The position numbers and the translations under genes were made by a program. From contig NZ_ML660102.1 in NCBI RefSeq assembly GCF_007004655.1, positions 1 through 64,000 of the forward strand: a DNA stretch of 64,000 nucleotides, written 5' to 3'. Below the pieces are notes generated by a model. That model was not told the origin of the DNA. It made no database searches and was given only the letters and a program-made list of their open reading frames with translations. Below are positions 1-10,224 of this stretch, one piece after another; position 1 is the first letter of the stretch; each line of letters starts with the position of its first letter. Source of the stretch: Exilibacterium tricleocarpae. Its GTDB lineage: Bacteria; Pseudomonadota; Gammaproteobacteria; Pseudomonadales; Cellvibrionaceae.

Positions 1-121
1 AGTGATAGTTCTCACCAAAGACCAAAGGCAATGGAAGATGCCACCAGGGATGTTGACGGTTGTTAAGGACGTAAACTGATACCAGGGAGATCGCTGTGTC
101 AATTATGTCAGGGAATGAACG

Positions 122-271
122 CTAACGCTCAATCGTCTGCGGCAGTAACCTATGCGTTATGCGAAAGGTATTTTTGACTGCATCGATTTCAGCTATCCTG
201 GCGTACAGCGCTTCAACAATCTCTCCAGTAAGCTGCAAACGTGTACTTAATCTAAAATTCTGCCAATCCAT
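122..271 (-). pseudogene. possible remnant of a Fic-family protein N-terminus
   Basis: A 49-codon reading frame starts at ATG 271 and stops at a TAG at 122-124. Its second half (IAEIDAVKNTF, then RLLPQTIER) resembles the helical N-terminus of Fic/DOC-type AMP-transferases, where a similar stretch precedes the conserved STGASTRIEG motif. Here the frame ends just before that motif should appear. The same frame stays open from the TAG to the left window edge (about 40 codons), but that part shows no Fic motif and no HPFxDGNGR. I read it as a decayed or recombined fragment. The match is from memory of the family only, so a small unrelated gene remains possible. Confidence 0.3.
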
Positions 272-290
272 ATTGCCCTCACAACCATAT

Positions 291-315
291 GTGAGATAGT
301 GTGAGATAGTGTGAG
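291..315. repeat. 10-bp direct repeat upstream of the Fic-like fragment
   Basis: The unit gtgagatagt occurs twice back to back (291-300, 301-310) and is followed by a third partial gtgag (311-315). It lies about 20 bp upstream of the start of the small minus-strand frame at 271, where an autoregulatory operator could sit. No function can be shown. Confidence 0.5.
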
Positions 316-561
316 TTTTGTCAATACTCGTTATTCAAGGATGTCCTATCGGCCGTGCCTCACAATTGGAACTATGGCGGTATCCGGTTCGCGCAGGGTT
401 GGTCTCGATCAGATTTTGGTTAGCTTGCGATCAGTCTAGGGCCCCCAATCCTCAGTGGGTGGGCGCTTGATCTACAGTTCGGTGCAGGTGGGAAGAGGCC
501 GTTCCCACTGGCTGGCACCCCCAACCGGACACAGGGTCTGCAACCAACGCCAATATTGAAG
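316..561. other. intergenic DNA, no gene recognised
   Basis: Nothing convincing was found on either strand. There is a weak hairpin, gtgggaa to gttcccac, around 490-510. The segment separates the Fic-like remnant from the pnp terminator. Confidence 0.4.
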
Positions 562-594
562 AAAACAAAAAAAGGGGCATTTAAGCCCCTTTTC
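562..594 (-). terminator. intrinsic terminator after pnp
   Basis: Read on the minus strand, AAAAGGGGC pairs with GCCCCTTTT across a short loop and runs into a T tract. It lies about 20 bp past the pnp stop codon and would end the long rimP-pnp operon. Confidence 0.85.
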
Positions 595-611
595 ACCACG
601 CCAGAGTCTGC

Positions 612-2738
612 CTACTCAGCGGAACCCTGCTCGTCGGCTTGCGACGCCTGCTGGTCGCGATTGGCCTCTTTGATGGACAACTTGATGCGCCCGCGCTGGT
701 CCACATCCAGGCACTTCACTTTCACCATATCGCCTTCTTTCAGGTAATCGGTTACCGTATTTACCCGCTCGTCGGCGATTTGCGAAATATGCACCAGGCC
801 GTCTTTGCCGGGCAGGAAGTTGACGAAGGCACCGAAGTCGACGATCCGCACCACTTTACCCTCGTAAATCTCACCGATTTCCGCCTCGGCAGTAATCGCC
901 TCGATACGATCGATGGCGCCCTGCAAAGACTCACCGTCGCTGCCGTACACCTTGATATTGCCGTCGTCGTCGATATCGATGGAGGCGCCGGTCTCATCGG
1001 TGATGGAGCGAATGGTGGCACCGCCCTTGCCGATAATGTCGCGAATCTTATCCGGGTGCACCTTGAGCGTCTCAAAACGGGGCGCGTTGTCCGATACCTG
1101 TTCCCGCGATTTGCTGATCACCTTGTTCATTTCACCAAGAATGTGCAGGCGCGCACTCAGCGCCTGCTGCAGGGCGATCTCCATGATCTCCTCGGTAATG
1201 CCCTCGATCTTGATATCCATTTGCAGCGCAGTAATGCCCTGGTCCGTACCGGCAACTTTGAAGTCCATATCGCCCAGGTGGTCCTCGTCGCCGAGAATAT
1301 CCGTCAGCACCGCAAAGCCGTTGTCCTCCTTGACCAGCCCCATGGCAATACCGGCCACCGGCGCCCGCAGGGGAACGCCGGCATCCATCATGGCCAGGCT
1401 GGAACCGCAGACCGAGGCCATGGAGCTGGAGCCATTGGACTCGGTAATTTCACTGACCACCCGAATGGTGTAAGGGAAAGTCTCCTCAACCGGCAATACC
1501 GCCGCCACCCCGCGACGGGCCAGGCGGCCGTGGCCGATTTCACGACGGCCGGTGGCCCCCATGCGACCGCACTCGCCGACCGAATAGGGCGGGAAGTTGT
1601 AGTGCAGCATAAAATTGTCGCGCCGCTCGCCCTCCAGTGCATCAATAATCTGCGCATCGCGGGCGGAACCGAGCGTGGCCACTACCAGCGCCTGGGTTTC
1701 GCCGCGCGTGAACAGCGCTGAACCGTGAGCCTTGGGCAACACACCGGTCTCCACGGCAATCGGGCGTACGGTCTTGTTGTCGCGCCCGTCGATACGCGGC
1801 TCGCCGGCCACCACGCGGGTGCGCACGGTATTTTTCTCCAGCTTGCCGAAAGCACTCTTCACATCGTCGGCGCCGATACCCGCCGCCTCGTCGGCCAGTT
1901 GCTCCATCGCCTGGCTGCGCAGCTCACCCAAGCGGTCATAGCGCTGCTTTTTGTCGGTAATGCGGTAAGCCTCACCAATACCTTCCGCAAAACCGTTCGC
2001 GACTGCCGCCTTCAACTCCTGGTTTTCCGCCGCCGGCGCCCATTCCCAGGTCGGCTTGCCGGCATCGCGCGCCAGTTCGGTTATCGCCTGTACCACCGCC
2101 TGCATTTCCTGGTGGGCGTAGAGCACGGCGCCAAGCATAATATCTTCGGGCAGCTCATTGGCCTGGGACTCCACCATCAACACCGCATCTTTGGTTCCCG
2201 CCACGACCATTTCCAGTTCGGAAGTCGCCGTTTCACTGTATTTGGGGTTGAGCAGATAGCCCTGGGCCTCGGTATAGCCGACGCGCGCAGCACCTATGGG
2301 ACCGTTGAACGGAATACCGGAAACCGCCAGTGCGGCGGAAGTGCCGATCATGGCGGCAATATCGGGGTCGATGTCTTTTTCCGCCGACATCACGGTACAG
2401 ACCACCTGTACCTCGGCCATATAACCGTTGGGAAACAGCGGTCGGATCGGGCGATCGATCAGGCGCGAGGTGAGCGTTTCTTTTTCACTGGGGCGACCCT
2501 CGCGTTTGAAAAATCCGCCGGGAATCTTGCCCGCGGCATAGGTCTTTTCCTGATAGTGGACCGACAGCGGAAAAAAGTCCTGGTCGGCTCTGGCTTCTTT
2601 GGCACCCACTACCGTACACAAGACACTGGTTTCGCCGACACTGACCATAACAGCGCCGGTGGCCTGGCGCGCGATCCGACCAGTTTCCAGAGTGACGGTT
2701 TGATTGCCGTATTGAAATGATTTAATTACGGGATTCAC
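612..2738 (-). CDS. pnp: polyribonucleotide nucleotidyltransferase (PNPase)
   Basis: PNPase degrades RNA 3' to 5' by phosphorolysis and works with RNase E in the degradosome. The 708-residue product has the normal length and layout: two RNase PH-like domains with a helical linker, a KH domain near residues 561-625 (GKGG at about 570) and an S1 domain at about 626-690. The start is a GTG at 2738, with AAGGA about eight bases upstream. It is the last gene of the minus-strand rimP-nusA-infB-rbfA-truB-rpsO-pnp group and follows rpsO by 232 bp, which leaves room for its own promoter and for the leader through which enterobacterial pnp is autoregulated. The tail is short and acidic. Nothing is missing. 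Confidence 0.98.
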   Translation of the reverse strand: MNPVIKSFQYGNQTVTLETGRIARQATGAVMVSVGETSVLCTVVGAKEARADQDFFPLSVHYQEKTYAAGKIPGGFFKREGRPSEKETLTSRLIDRPIRPLFPNGYMAEVQVVCTVMSAEKDIDPDIAAMIGTSAALAVSGIPFNGPIGAARVGYTEAQGYLLNPKYSETATSELEMVVAGTKDAVLMVESQANELPEDIMLGAVLYAHQEMQAVVQAITELARDAGKPTWEWAPAAENQELKAAVANGFAEGIGEAYRITDKKQRYDRLGELRSQAMEQLADEAAGIGADDVKSAFGKLEKNTVRTRVVAGEPRIDGRDNKTVRPIAVETGVLPKAHGSALFTRGETQALVVATLGSARDAQIIDALEGERRDNFMLHYNFPPYSVGECGRMGATGRREIGHGRLARRGVAAVLPVEETFPYTIRVVSEITESNGSSSMASVCGSSLAMMDAGVPLRAPVAGIAMGLVKEDNGFAVLTDILGDEDHLGDMDFKVAGTDQGITALQMDIKIEGITEEIMEIALQQALSARLHILGEMNKVISKSREQVSDNAPRFETLKVHPDKIRDIIGKGGATIRSITDETGASIDIDDDGNIKVYGSDGESLQGAIDRIEAITAEAEIGEIYEGKVVRIVDFGAFVNFLPGKDGLVHISQIADERVNTVTDYLKEGDMVKVKCLDVDQRGRIKLSIKEANRDQQASQADEQGSAE

Positions 2739-2887
2739 GAGTTTATCCTTTTGCTTTTTTTAGCGTTGCTTTCTATGTCGTCTTCTATATGATTCTGTAA
2801 TGCATTATGTCAATGAACAGGTGACTTTCACAGGCACAGTCGCCTCGCGCCAGCCGCCAATGCTCTGGTGCCGCACCGGCGACACCG

Positions 2888-2935
2888 ACCAAATCTCCAA
2901 GAGTCTCAAATACCAAATCTCGAAGAGTCTCAAAT
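2888..2935. repeat. 24-bp tandem duplication between rpsO and pnp
   Basis: Positions 2888-2911 and 2912-2935 are the same 24-bp unit (accaaatct...gagtctcaaat) with a single C/G difference. It lies just downstream of the rpsO terminator inside the pnp leader. Confidence 0.85.
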
Positions 2936-2959
2936 AAAAGTGCCCGCCGAGGCGGGCAC
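2936..2959 (-). terminator. intrinsic terminator after rpsO
   Basis: On the minus strand GTGCCCGCC pairs with GGCGGGCAC over a tiny loop and is followed by TTTTATTT. It begins about 12 bp past the rpsO stop. Partial termination here is the usual arrangement between rpsO and pnp. Confidence 0.85.
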
Positions 2960-2970
2960 CGCAGGCCGAC

Positions 2971-3240
2971 TTAGCGACGCAGACCCAACTTCTGGATCAG
3001 CGCGGCATAGCGACCGGCATCTTTACTTCTCAGGTAATCCAGCAGCTTACGGCGCTGGTTGACCATGCGGATCAACCCCCGGCGGGAGTGGTGATCCTGT
3101 TTGTGATCGGCAAAGTGTCCCTGCAATTTGTTGATATTCGCAGTCAACAACGCCACTTGCACTTCCGGAGACCCGGTGTCGCCCTCCTGACGCTGATGAT
3201 CCTTAACAACAGCCGCTTTTTCTGTAGCACTTAATGCCAT
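2971..3240 (-). CDS. rpsO: 30S ribosomal protein S15
   Basis: S15 is a primary 16S rRNA binder that organises the central domain of the 30S subunit. The 89-residue product is exactly the usual bacterial length and contains the typical segments [22 protein letters not shown] and RRKLLDYL. A strong GAGGT lies seven bases before the ATG. It sits between truB and pnp, the invariant gammaproteobacterial order, and is followed by its own hairpin terminator. Confidence 0.98.
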   Translation of the reverse strand: MALSATEKAAVVKDHQRQEGDTGSPEVQVALLTANINKLQGHFADHKQDHHSRRGLIRMVNQRRKLLDYLRSKDAGRYAALIQKLGLRR

Positions 3241-3329
3241 AATAATTACCTCATTTAATATGCGGTTAATAGATTCAGCCTTGCCCGCGCATATTTACAG
3301 GCACGCTAAGTTCAATCTGCCGGCGCCCA

Positions 3330-4292
3330 TTAACGGCCGCCGCTGACCGAATGCTTTACTGTCAGGCGTTTGGGGGCCAGCCGCCCGTCGTCGGTCACCT
3401 CCCCAACGCCTAAAAAATCGCCATCTTCCTGGAAAACGCGCACCATATCACCAACAGCCCCAACGCGATAGACCTGGGTATCCATTACCGGCTGGCCCTG
3501 GCGAAAATAAAAGCCAGTGGTCTCCGGCAAGGTGACTTTTTCCAAGTCACTGACCGGCGCATCGACCGGCAACAGGTGGTGATCCAGGGTTTCCGCCCGG
3601 CCGTCACCGCGTTCGCCGGACAATTGCTCCAGACTGACCGCCCGGGTTTCGTCAAACGGCCCCGCAGCGACCCGGTGAAGCCTTGCCACATGGGCACCGC
3701 AGCCGAGTTCGCGCCCCAGGTCCTCGGCGAGGGTACGCACGTAGGTGCCTTTACTGCAGTGAATCTCCAGGTCCGCCTCGGCCTCGGGCCCGGGGCGAAA
3801 CGCCAGCAACGTAAGGGCGTAGACGGTTACAGGCCGGGCCTGCCGCTCCACCTCTTTGCCCTCCCGCGCCAGCTTGTACAGCGGTTCGCCCTCGTGCTTG
3901 AGGGCGGAGTACATCGAGGGCACCTGTAAGATGTCGCCCTCAAATTGGCCCAGGGCGTTGGCCAAAGCAGCCTCGGTCAGGCCCTCAGTCGGTATCTCCG
4001 TCAGCACTTCACCATCGGCATCACCGGTAGTGGTGGTCACGCCGAAGCGAACAGTGGTGCGGTAACGTTTATCCGCCTCCAGCAGATATTGCGAAAACTT
4101 GGTCGCCTCGCCGAAACAAAGCGGCAAGACGCCGGTAGCCAAAGGATCGAGGCTACCGGTGTGGCCCGCCTTGGCAGCAAACAACAGCCTTTTTGCCTGC
4201 TGCAAGGCGGCGTTGGAAGTCATACCGGCCGCTTTGTTTAATATCAATACCCCGTCAATCGGACGGCCAAAAGCGCGTTTGCGTCGTGCCAC
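3330..4292 (-). CDS. truB: tRNA pseudouridine-55 synthase
   Basis: TruB makes pseudouridine 55 in the T-loop of tRNAs. The 320-residue product has the catalytic motif GSLDPLATGVLPL with the nucleophilic aspartate near residue 49, the N-terminal GVLILNKAAGMTSN segment, and a C-terminal PUA-like region. It lies downstream of rbfA with a 200-bp gap, longer than usual, and upstream of rpsO. I saw no terminator in that gap. The product is full length. Confidence 0.97.
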   Translation of the reverse strand: MARRKRAFGRPIDGVLILNKAAGMTSNAALQQAKRLLFAAKAGHTGSLDPLATGVLPLCFGEATKFSQYLLEADKRYRTTVRFGVTTTTGDADGEVLTEIPTEGLTEAALANALGQFEGDILQVPSMYSALKHEGEPLYKLAREGKEVERQARPVTVYALTLLAFRPGPEAEADLEIHCSKGTYVRTLAEDLGRELGCGAHVARLHRVAAGPFDETRAVSLEQLSGERGDGRAETLDHHLLPVDAPVSDLEKVTLPETTGFYFRQGQPVMDTQVYRVGAVGDMVRVFQEDGDFLGVGEVTDDGRLAPKRLTVKHSVSGGR

Positions 4293-4492
4293 TCACTTAC
4301 CCCTAGACTTCACCGCTAAATCCCATCTTTATCGCTCCCTTGATCCTGTGATCATTCCTTTCACCATACCCTTGCACGCAACCCCTTTAAGTCAAACCGC
4401 ACCACTTCCCTTATTCAGGGCTTCCGGCGTCTCCAACCAGCCCCTGTTATCCGCACTTGTGTTGCCGTCGCCGGGGTAGCCACAGTGGCGAA

Positions 4493-4900
4493 CTAGGTAT
4501 CGCCGCGCTCGTCACCGCTGCTCGGCGGCGACTGGTGGGCGCGGTCTTCGGCGACAGCCTTGTCTATCAGGCTCGACAACGCCTGGCCGCGCACCGCCGT
4601 TTTGTCGTAGACGAACTGCAAGCGGGGGGTAGTGCGAATATTGAGCTCTTTCGCCAGGTGGCTGCGCAAAAAACCCGCCGCCTTGTTCAGCGCCTCGGCA
4701 CCTTTTTCACACTCCGCATCGGTATCGCGGCCGACAAAGGTGACATACACTTTCGCCAGCGCCAGATCGCGACTGACTTCCACATCGTTGATATTGACCA
4801 TACCCACCCGCGGGTCGCGCACTTCAAACTGGATCAGTTGAGCGAGCGCGCGCTGCACGGCATCGGCGACCCGCTCGGTTCGGCTAAATTCTCTCGCCAT
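4493..4900 (-). CDS. rbfA: 30S ribosome-binding factor A
   Basis: RbfA is a small KH-fold protein that binds the immature 30S subunit near 16S helix 1 and is needed for late maturation and cold adaptation. The 135-residue product begins MAREFSRTERVADAVQRALA and has the family signatures VRDPRVGMV and DLALAKVYVTF. It follows infB by 30 bp with the same polarity, so it is translated from the infB transcript. The C-terminus is polar and variable, as usual. Confidence 0.97.
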   Translation of the reverse strand: MAREFSRTERVADAVQRALAQLIQFEVRDPRVGMVNINDVEVSRDLALAKVYVTFVGRDTDAECEKGAEALNKAAGFLRSHLAKELNIRTTPRLQFVYDKTAVRGQALSSLIDKAVAEDRAHQSPPSSGDERGDT

Positions 4901-4930
4901 TTATTGGTTACCTCCCTTTTGCTCCGTTCC

Positions 4931-7537
4931 CTAAAGCTGGCGGGCAACTTCTTTGACATCGAAGACTTCGATCTGGTCGCCGACCTTGACGTCATAGTTC
5001 TTCACACCGATACCACACTCCATACCGTTGCGCACTTCGTTGACGTCGTCTTTGAAACGGCGCAGCGACTCCAGTTCGCCCTCGTAGATGACCACATTAT
5101 CACGCAACACGCGAATCGGCTTGCTGCGATAGACAGTGCCCTCGATCACCATACAGCCGGCCACCTGGCCAAACTTGGGCGAGCGGAAGACATCGCGCAC
5201 ATCGGCAATACCGACGATCTCCTCGACCCGCTCCGGCTCCAACATCCCACCCAGCGCCTGTTTCACTTCGTCGAGCAACTGGTAGATGATGCTGTAGTAG
5301 CGAATTTCAACCGTTTCCGCTTCCGCCAGCTTGCGCGCCGAAGCGTCGGCACGGACGTTGAACCCCAGCACAATGGCATTCGACGTCAGGGCCAGGTTGA
5401 TATCATTTTCGGTAATGCCGCCAATGCCGGAGGACACCACCGTCACCTGCACCTCGGCGTTACCGATATCACCCAGTGCCGATTGAATGGCCTCCAGGGA
5501 ACCCCGCACGTCGGCTTTCAACACCACCGGCAGAACTTTCTGCTCATTTTCGCCGATACCGGCAAACATATTTTCGAGCTTGGCCGCCTGCTGGCGTTGC
5601 AGTTTCTCCTGGCGGAACTTCTCCGTGCGGAACTCTGCCACATCGCGCGCTTTGCGTTCATCCGGCACGATCACAAACTCATCGCCGGCCTCCGGCGCCG
5701 AATCGAGACCGAGAATTTCCACCGGCGTGGAGGGACCCGCCTGCTGCACCTGCTGGCCGCGCTCATTGGTCATGGCTCGCACCCGCCCGAAGCTCTGGCC
5801 GGCCAACAGGATATCGCCGCGGTTGAGAGTGCCCGACTGCACCAAAATGGTCGCCACCACCCCGCGGCCCTTATCGACCCGGGATTCGACCACGACACCT
5901 TTTGCCGGTGCGTCCGTCACCGCCGACAGCTCCAACAGCTCCGCCTGCAGCGACACGGCCTCCAGCAGCGCATCAATGCCCTCGCCGGTGTGCGCCGACA
6001 CGTGGACAAACTGAGTGTCGCCGCCCCAGTCCTCGGGAATGACGTCCTTGGCCGCCAGCTCGTTTTTAACCCGATCGGGATCGGCCGCTTCTTTGTCACA
6101 TTTATTGATCGCCACAACCAAGGGTACGCCGGCGGCGCGGGAGTGCTGAATCGCCTCCTCAGTCTGCGGCATCACACCGTCGTCGGCCGCCACCACCAGG
6201 ATGACCACATCGGTGCACTGGGCACCGCGGGCACGCATGGCGGTAAACGCGGCGTGGCCGGGGGTGTCGAGAAAGGTAATCTCGCCCTGCTCGGTCTGCA
6301 CGCGGTAGGCGCCGATGTGCTGGGTAATGCCGCCGGCCTCGCCCGAGGCGACCTTCGCTTCGCGAATATAATCCAACAGTGAGGTTTTGCCGTGATCGAC
6401 ATGGCCCATAACGGTTACCACCGGTGCGCGGCCGACCTTCTCGCCTTCGGTTTCCAGCGCCTCTTCAAGCGCCTCCTCGACGGCGTTGCCGCTGAGCAAC
6501 CGGACCCGGTGCCCCATTTCCTCCACCACCAACTGGGCGGTCTCCTGGTCGATGGCTTGATTGATGGTCGCCATGGTGCCGAGTTTCATCAACTGTTTGA
6601 TAACTTCACCGGCTTTCACGGTCATTCTCTGCGCCAGTTCCGACACCAGAATGGTTTCAGGTATTTCAACTTCGTGCACAATTTTCCCGGTAGGTCTCTT
6701 GAAACCGTGTTTGTTTACCGCCAGTTTGAGCGCAGGTCTGCTCACTTTCTTGCGGGTTGCGGTGGGCACTTCATCCTCGACGTAATCATCCTCAATATCG
6801 AGCAGCGCCACTTTGCTGGCCTTTTTCGGGCCGGCCTTGCGAGTGGCTTTCTTCGGCCGCGCCTTACCTTCGAGGTCGTCCTCATCGGCGGCCTCATCGT
6901 GCTTGACTTTCTTTTTGCCGTGCTTGCCCTTTTCCTCTTCCTGTTTCGCTTTCAGTGCCAGCGCTTCGGCCTCGGCGCGTTGTTGCTCTTCGCTTTTTTC
7001 AGGCTCCGGCGCCGCTGCCGGTGCAGCGCTGCGTTGCTTGGCCGCTTCCGCTTCGGCCAGGCGCGCCTGTTCTTCGGCCTCGGCTTTACGGCGCGCCTCC
7101 AGCGCCGCCTGGCGTTTGATTTCCGCATCGTCCACCAAAGGCTGGCTGCTGCCCGGCGCCTCGACGACCTCGCGCTGCGCTTCGACAACCTCTTCGGTCA
7201 ACCCCGGATGGGCGGGCTCGGCCACCTTCAAATCACCAGCATCGCGCTTCACATACGTGCGCTTTTTGCGAACTTCCACATTGACGGTTTTACGGCCGCT
7301 GCCACTCCCTGTTTTCAGGGTAGTGGTGGTTTTACGCTTCAGCGTAATCTTCTTCGGTGCCGCCGAATTCTCGCCGTGGCTGGTCTTCAGAAACGTCAGC
7401 AACTTTTGCTTTTCCGCATCCGATACCAGCGCCTCGGCCGACTGGTGCGACAAGCCGGCCTCTTTCATTTGTTTCAGCAGCCGCTCAACCGAGGCCCCGA
7501 CCGACTTGGCGAGTTCGCTTACTGTTACTTCTGCCAT
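4931..7537 (-). CDS. infB: translation initiation factor IF-2
   Basis: IF-2 is the GTPase that delivers initiator fMet-tRNA to the 30S subunit and promotes 50S joining. The 868-residue product has an N-terminal IF2 domain ([16 protein letters not shown]), a long charged Ala/Glu/Lys-rich linker to about residue 300, then the G domain with GHVDHGKT at about 377-384, DTPGHAAF and NKCD, and finally the beta-barrel and fMet-tRNA-binding domains. GAGG lies seven bases before the ATG. It is 27 bp downstream of nusA. The length is close to the E. coli protein and all G motifs are intact. Confidence 0.98.
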   Translation of the reverse strand: MAEVTVSELAKSVGASVERLLKQMKEAGLSHQSAEALVSDAEKQKLLTFLKTSHGENSAAPKKITLKRKTTTTLKTGSGSGRKTVNVEVRKKRTYVKRDAGDLKVAEPAHPGLTEEVVEAQREVVEAPGSSQPLVDDAEIKRQAALEARRKAEAEEQARLAEAEAAKQRSAAPAAAPEPEKSEEQQRAEAEALALKAKQEEEKGKHGKKKVKHDEAADEDDLEGKARPKKATRKAGPKKASKVALLDIEDDYVEDEVPTATRKKVSRPALKLAVNKHGFKRPTGKIVHEVEIPETILVSELAQRMTVKAGEVIKQLMKLGTMATINQAIDQETAQLVVEEMGHRVRLLSGNAVEEALEEALETEGEKVGRAPVVTVMGHVDHGKTSLLDYIREAKVASGEAGGITQHIGAYRVQTEQGEITFLDTPGHAAFTAMRARGAQCTDVVILVVAADDGVMPQTEEAIQHSRAAGVPLVVAINKCDKEAADPDRVKNELAAKDVIPEDWGGDTQFVHVSAHTGEGIDALLEAVSLQAELLELSAVTDAPAKGVVVESRVDKGRGVVATILVQSGTLNRGDILLAGQSFGRVRAMTNERGQQVQQAGPSTPVEILGLDSAPEAGDEFVIVPDERKARDVAEFRTEKFRQEKLQRQQAAKLENMFAGIGENEQKVLPVVLKADVRGSLEAIQSALGDIGNAEVQVTVVSSGIGGITENDINLALTSNAIVLGFNVRADASARKLAEAETVEIRYYSIIYQLLDEVKQALGGMLEPERVEEIVGIADVRDVFRSPKFGQVAGCMVIEGTVYRSKPIRVLRDNVVIYEGELESLRRFKDDVNEVRNGMECGIGVKNYDVKVGDQIEVFDVKEVARQL

Positions 7538-7564
7538 TCTATTTCCTCAGTATTTATTCAGGCA

Positions 7565-9067
7565 TTAGTTGCCTTCCTCTTGGGTATCGGCAAACCAGGG
7601 CTCGCGCGCCTTCATAATCAGTGCGGCGGCCCTCTCTTCGTCGAGCCCTTCGATATCCAACAATTCGTCTACAGCCTGTTCGGCCAGGTCTTCCATGGTG
7701 ATAACACCCCGGCTGGACAATAGATACGCCAGATGCTTGTCCATCCCCTCCATGGTCAACAGGTCTTCTGCCGGCTCCGCATTTTCCAGTTGTTCCTCGG
7801 AGGCCAGGGCCTGGGTCAGCAGCGCATCCTTGGCGCGGGCGCGCAGCTCTTCGGCGATATCCTCATCGAAGCCCTCGATACCCAGCATCTCCTCCAGCGG
7901 CACATAGGCAACTTCCTCAAGCGAGGTAAAGCCCTCGTCGACCAGCACGCCGGCAACGTCTTCATCCACATCCAGCGCCGCCATAAACACCTCGACGTAG
8001 TTGCCCGCCTCCTCTTCCTGTTTCGACTGCCATTCGTCCAGCCCCATGACGTTGATATCCCAGCCGCTCAATTCGCAGGCGAGCCGGACATTCTGGCCGC
8101 TGCGGCCGATCGCCATGGCGAGGTTGTCTTCGCTGACCGCCACATCCATGGAACCGGCATCCTCATCCACCACGATGGACTCGATTTCCGCCGGCGCCAT
8201 GGCATTGATCACAAACTGCGCCGGGTTGTCATCCCACAACACGATGTCGATACGCTCATTGCCCAGTTCATTGGAGACCGCCTGCACCCGCGAGCCGCGC
8301 ATACCCACACAGGCGCCGACCGGATCGATGCGGCCGTCGTTGGTGGAGACGGCAATCTTGGCGCGGGAACCGGGGTCGCGGGCGGCGCCTTTCAGTTCAA
8401 TCACCTCTTCGGCGATTTCCGGCACCTCTATTTTAAACAACTCGATCAACATCTGCGGGCAGGAGCGGCTCAGGTAGAGCTGCGGGCCGCGGGCCTCCGG
8501 TCGCACATCCAACAACAGCGCCCGCACCCGGTCGCCCATACGGAACACTTCGCGGCCGACAAGCTGGTCCCGCGGCAGCAGACCCTCGGCGTTGTTGCCC
8601 AGGTCGACAATGATGTTGTCGCGGGTCACTTTCTTGACCGTGCCGCTGATCAGGTCGCCGACCCGATCGCGGTACTCTTCCACCACCTGGGCCCGCTCGG
8701 CCTCGCGGACCTTTTGCACGATGACCTGCTTGGCGGTCTGGGCCGCAATGCGGCCGAACTCGACGTTTTCCACCTGCTCCTCGTAGACATCACCGGCCTG
8801 CAGTTTGACATCTTTCTCGTGGGCCTCCTCCAGCGTGAACTGGGTACCCAGCGCCGCCAGGGTGTCGTCGTCAACCACCTCCCAGCGCCGAAAAGAATCG
8901 TAGTCGCCGGACTTGCGATCGATGACTACGCGAATGTCGGCGTCCTCGTCGTAGCGCTTTTTGGTCGCCGTGGCCAACGCCAGCTCAATCGCCTCGAAAA
9001 TGACCTCGCGATCGACGCCCTTTTCGTTGGACACTGCATCAGCAACCAGCAAAATTTCTTTGTTCAT
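7565..9067 (-). CDS. nusA: transcription termination/antitermination factor NusA
   Basis: NusA binds RNA polymerase and nascent RNA and modulates pausing, intrinsic termination and rRNA antitermination. The 500-residue product has the N-terminal polymerase-binding domain ([17 protein letters not shown]), an S1 domain around residues 135-200, two KH domains ([27 protein letters not shown]) and two C-terminal acidic repeats, the gammaproteobacterial form. GAGG lies seven bases before the ATG. It is between rimP and infB. The two hairpins in the operon leader upstream make NusA feedback on its own operon plausible. Confidence 0.98.
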   Translation of the reverse strand: MNKEILLVADAVSNEKGVDREVIFEAIELALATATKKRYDEDADIRVVIDRKSGDYDSFRRWEVVDDDTLAALGTQFTLEEAHEKDVKLQAGDVYEEQVENVEFGRIAAQTAKQVIVQKVREAERAQVVEEYRDRVGDLISGTVKKVTRDNIIVDLGNNAEGLLPRDQLVGREVFRMGDRVRALLLDVRPEARGPQLYLSRSCPQMLIELFKIEVPEIAEEVIELKGAARDPGSRAKIAVSTNDGRIDPVGACVGMRGSRVQAVSNELGNERIDIVLWDDNPAQFVINAMAPAEIESIVVDEDAGSMDVAVSEDNLAMAIGRSGQNVRLACELSGWDINVMGLDEWQSKQEEEAGNYVEVFMAALDVDEDVAGVLVDEGFTSLEEVAYVPLEEMLGIEGFDEDIAEELRARAKDALLTQALASEEQLENAEPAEDLLTMEGMDKHLAYLLSSRGVITMEDLAEQAVDELLDIEGLDEERAAALIMKAREPWFADTQEEGN

Positions 9068-9142
9068 TCGTGTGCCTCGTTCAACTCCACCCGAACTAGG
9101 GCCTGTCTACAGGCCCTAGCGTTCCCCGGCGTTAACAAACCG

Positions 9143-9598
9143 TTACAGCCGGGGAATGATATTGGCCCTATCAATCGAATCCAACGGCAGCAGATATTCG
9201 TGATCATCCACCACCACCACAACTTCATCGCCTTCCACACCGCGCAGGGTGCCGCTGAACTTGCGCCGGCCGTCAAACGGCACCCGCAATTTCACAGTGA
9301 CCTGCTCGCCGGCATAGCGGGCAAAATGCTCCAGTGTATACAGAGGTCGGTCCACCCCAGGGGAGGAGACTTCCAGGGCATATTCGCCGTGGATGGGGTC
9401 CTCCACATCCAATACACTGCTGACCTGGCGACTCACCCGCTCACAATCCTGCAGGGTGACGCCGCCTTCGGCATCGATATACAGCCGCAACGTGGTGTGC
9501 TTGCCCTGGGAAAAGTACTCCAACCCCCAAAGTTCGCACTCCAGCGCAGCCACCGTCGGCGCCAGCAACGCCTTTAATTCTTCTTGCTTGGACGCCAT
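9143..9598 (-). CDS. rimP: ribosome maturation factor RimP
   Basis: RimP helps assemble the 30S subunit before S12 binding. The family-like sequence begins [14 protein letters not shown] and includes [12 protein letters not shown] and the [16 protein letters not shown] ending. A longer frame opens at 9664, but its extra 22 residues do not resemble RimP and would begin inside a terminator hairpin, so I place the start at ATG 9598. That gives 151 residues, matching E. coli (150). No strong ribosome-binding site is visible. It is the first protein-coding gene of the rimP-pnp operon. Confidence 0.93.
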   Translation of the reverse strand: MASKQEELKALLAPTVAALECELWGLEYFSQGKHTTLRLYIDAEGGVTLQDCERVSRQVSSVLDVEDPIHGEYALEVSSPGVDRPLYTLEHFARYAGEQVTVKLRVPFDGRRKFSGTLRGVEGDEVVVVVDDHEYLLPLDSIDRANIIPRL

Positions 9599-9662
9599 AA
9601 CGCTATCGCCAGGTTGCCCATGACCTGCCTGCAGGCCATATGCAACCACTTGATTTACAAAC

Positions 9663-9687
9663 AAAAAATGGGCACGCAGCCCATTTT
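9663..9687 (-). terminator. terminator-like hairpin just before rimP
   Basis: On the minus strand AAAATGGGC pairs with GCCCATTTT across a 5-nt loop and runs into TTTTTTG. It lies 65 bp upstream of the rimP start and downstream of the operon promoter, so it must be read through or regulated for the operon to be expressed. Confidence 0.75.
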
Positions 9688-9772
9688 CTAACTACCGCCG
9701 CAGGCCTCTGCGGCTATTTTGGCAACACGCTTCGGCAACCGGCAAAGCGGCCCAAAAAACCTGTCGCATACG

Positions 9773-9797
9773 AAAAAGCCCCTTATTAAAGGGGCTT
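9773..9797 (-). terminator. second terminator-like hairpin in the rimP leader
   Basis: On the minus strand AAGCCCCTT pairs with AAGGGGCTT across a 4-nt loop and is followed by TTTTT. Together with the hairpin at 9663-9687 it brackets about 85 nt without a gene. In many relatives this spot holds tRNA genes; none can be folded here. Confidence 0.75.
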
Positions 9798-9962
9798 CTC
9801 GACAGTGCCTGAAACGGCACAAGAATTCGCTCGCGGGTGGCTGCCAGACATCGATTGACACCGCACTGACATCTGTACTACTCGACACCGCATCGATACC
9901 GGAACTTCCGGGAGCAGGGTCGCTGTCCGTAGTGGAGGGAGCCAGTCCTGCCAAGGCGGCGA

Positions 9963-9992
9963 ATTATAGCAAGACTTTACTCGCAAGATCAA
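9963..9992 (-). promoter_or_regulatory. sigma-70-type promoter of the rimP-nusA-infB operon
   Basis: On the minus strand TTGATC (9992-9987) and a perfect TATAAT (9968-9963) are separated by 18 bp. Transcription would start near 9956 and give a leader of about 360 nt before rimP. No other good promoter was noticed in this gap. Confidence 0.7.
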
Positions 9993-10224
9993 TGGCCCGG
10001 GGCGCGCAACTCTGGCGCCATGGGCGTTGTTGCCGGTTTTTTGGCGGCAATCATCGGGCACCTGCCGAGGCGGTCAAAATCGGCGCTGGTGCTTCCATGA
10101 TTGTTGGCGCTAGGCGCCCGCTTTGAGTAGCTTCGCGGTTCCTGAACCAAGACGTGCCAATTGACCGGCCTGCTAAACCATCACCACCTTAAGCAGGCCC
10201 GGGCAACCGGATCGGGAAACGGTC

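Noticed and set aside
4457-6382. 641-codon plus-strand frame opposite infB
   Set aside because: It lies wholly antisense to infB and rbfA, has low-complexity His/Arg-rich composition and no domain; long antisense frames are expected in GC-rich genes.
7733-9577. 614-codon plus-strand frame opposite nusA and rimP
   Set aside because: Antisense shadow of well-supported genes, with no recognisable motif.
9688-9954. 88-codon minus-strand frame upstream of rimP
   Set aside because: It runs through a terminator hairpin and has no family resemblance; the region is better read as a leader RNA.
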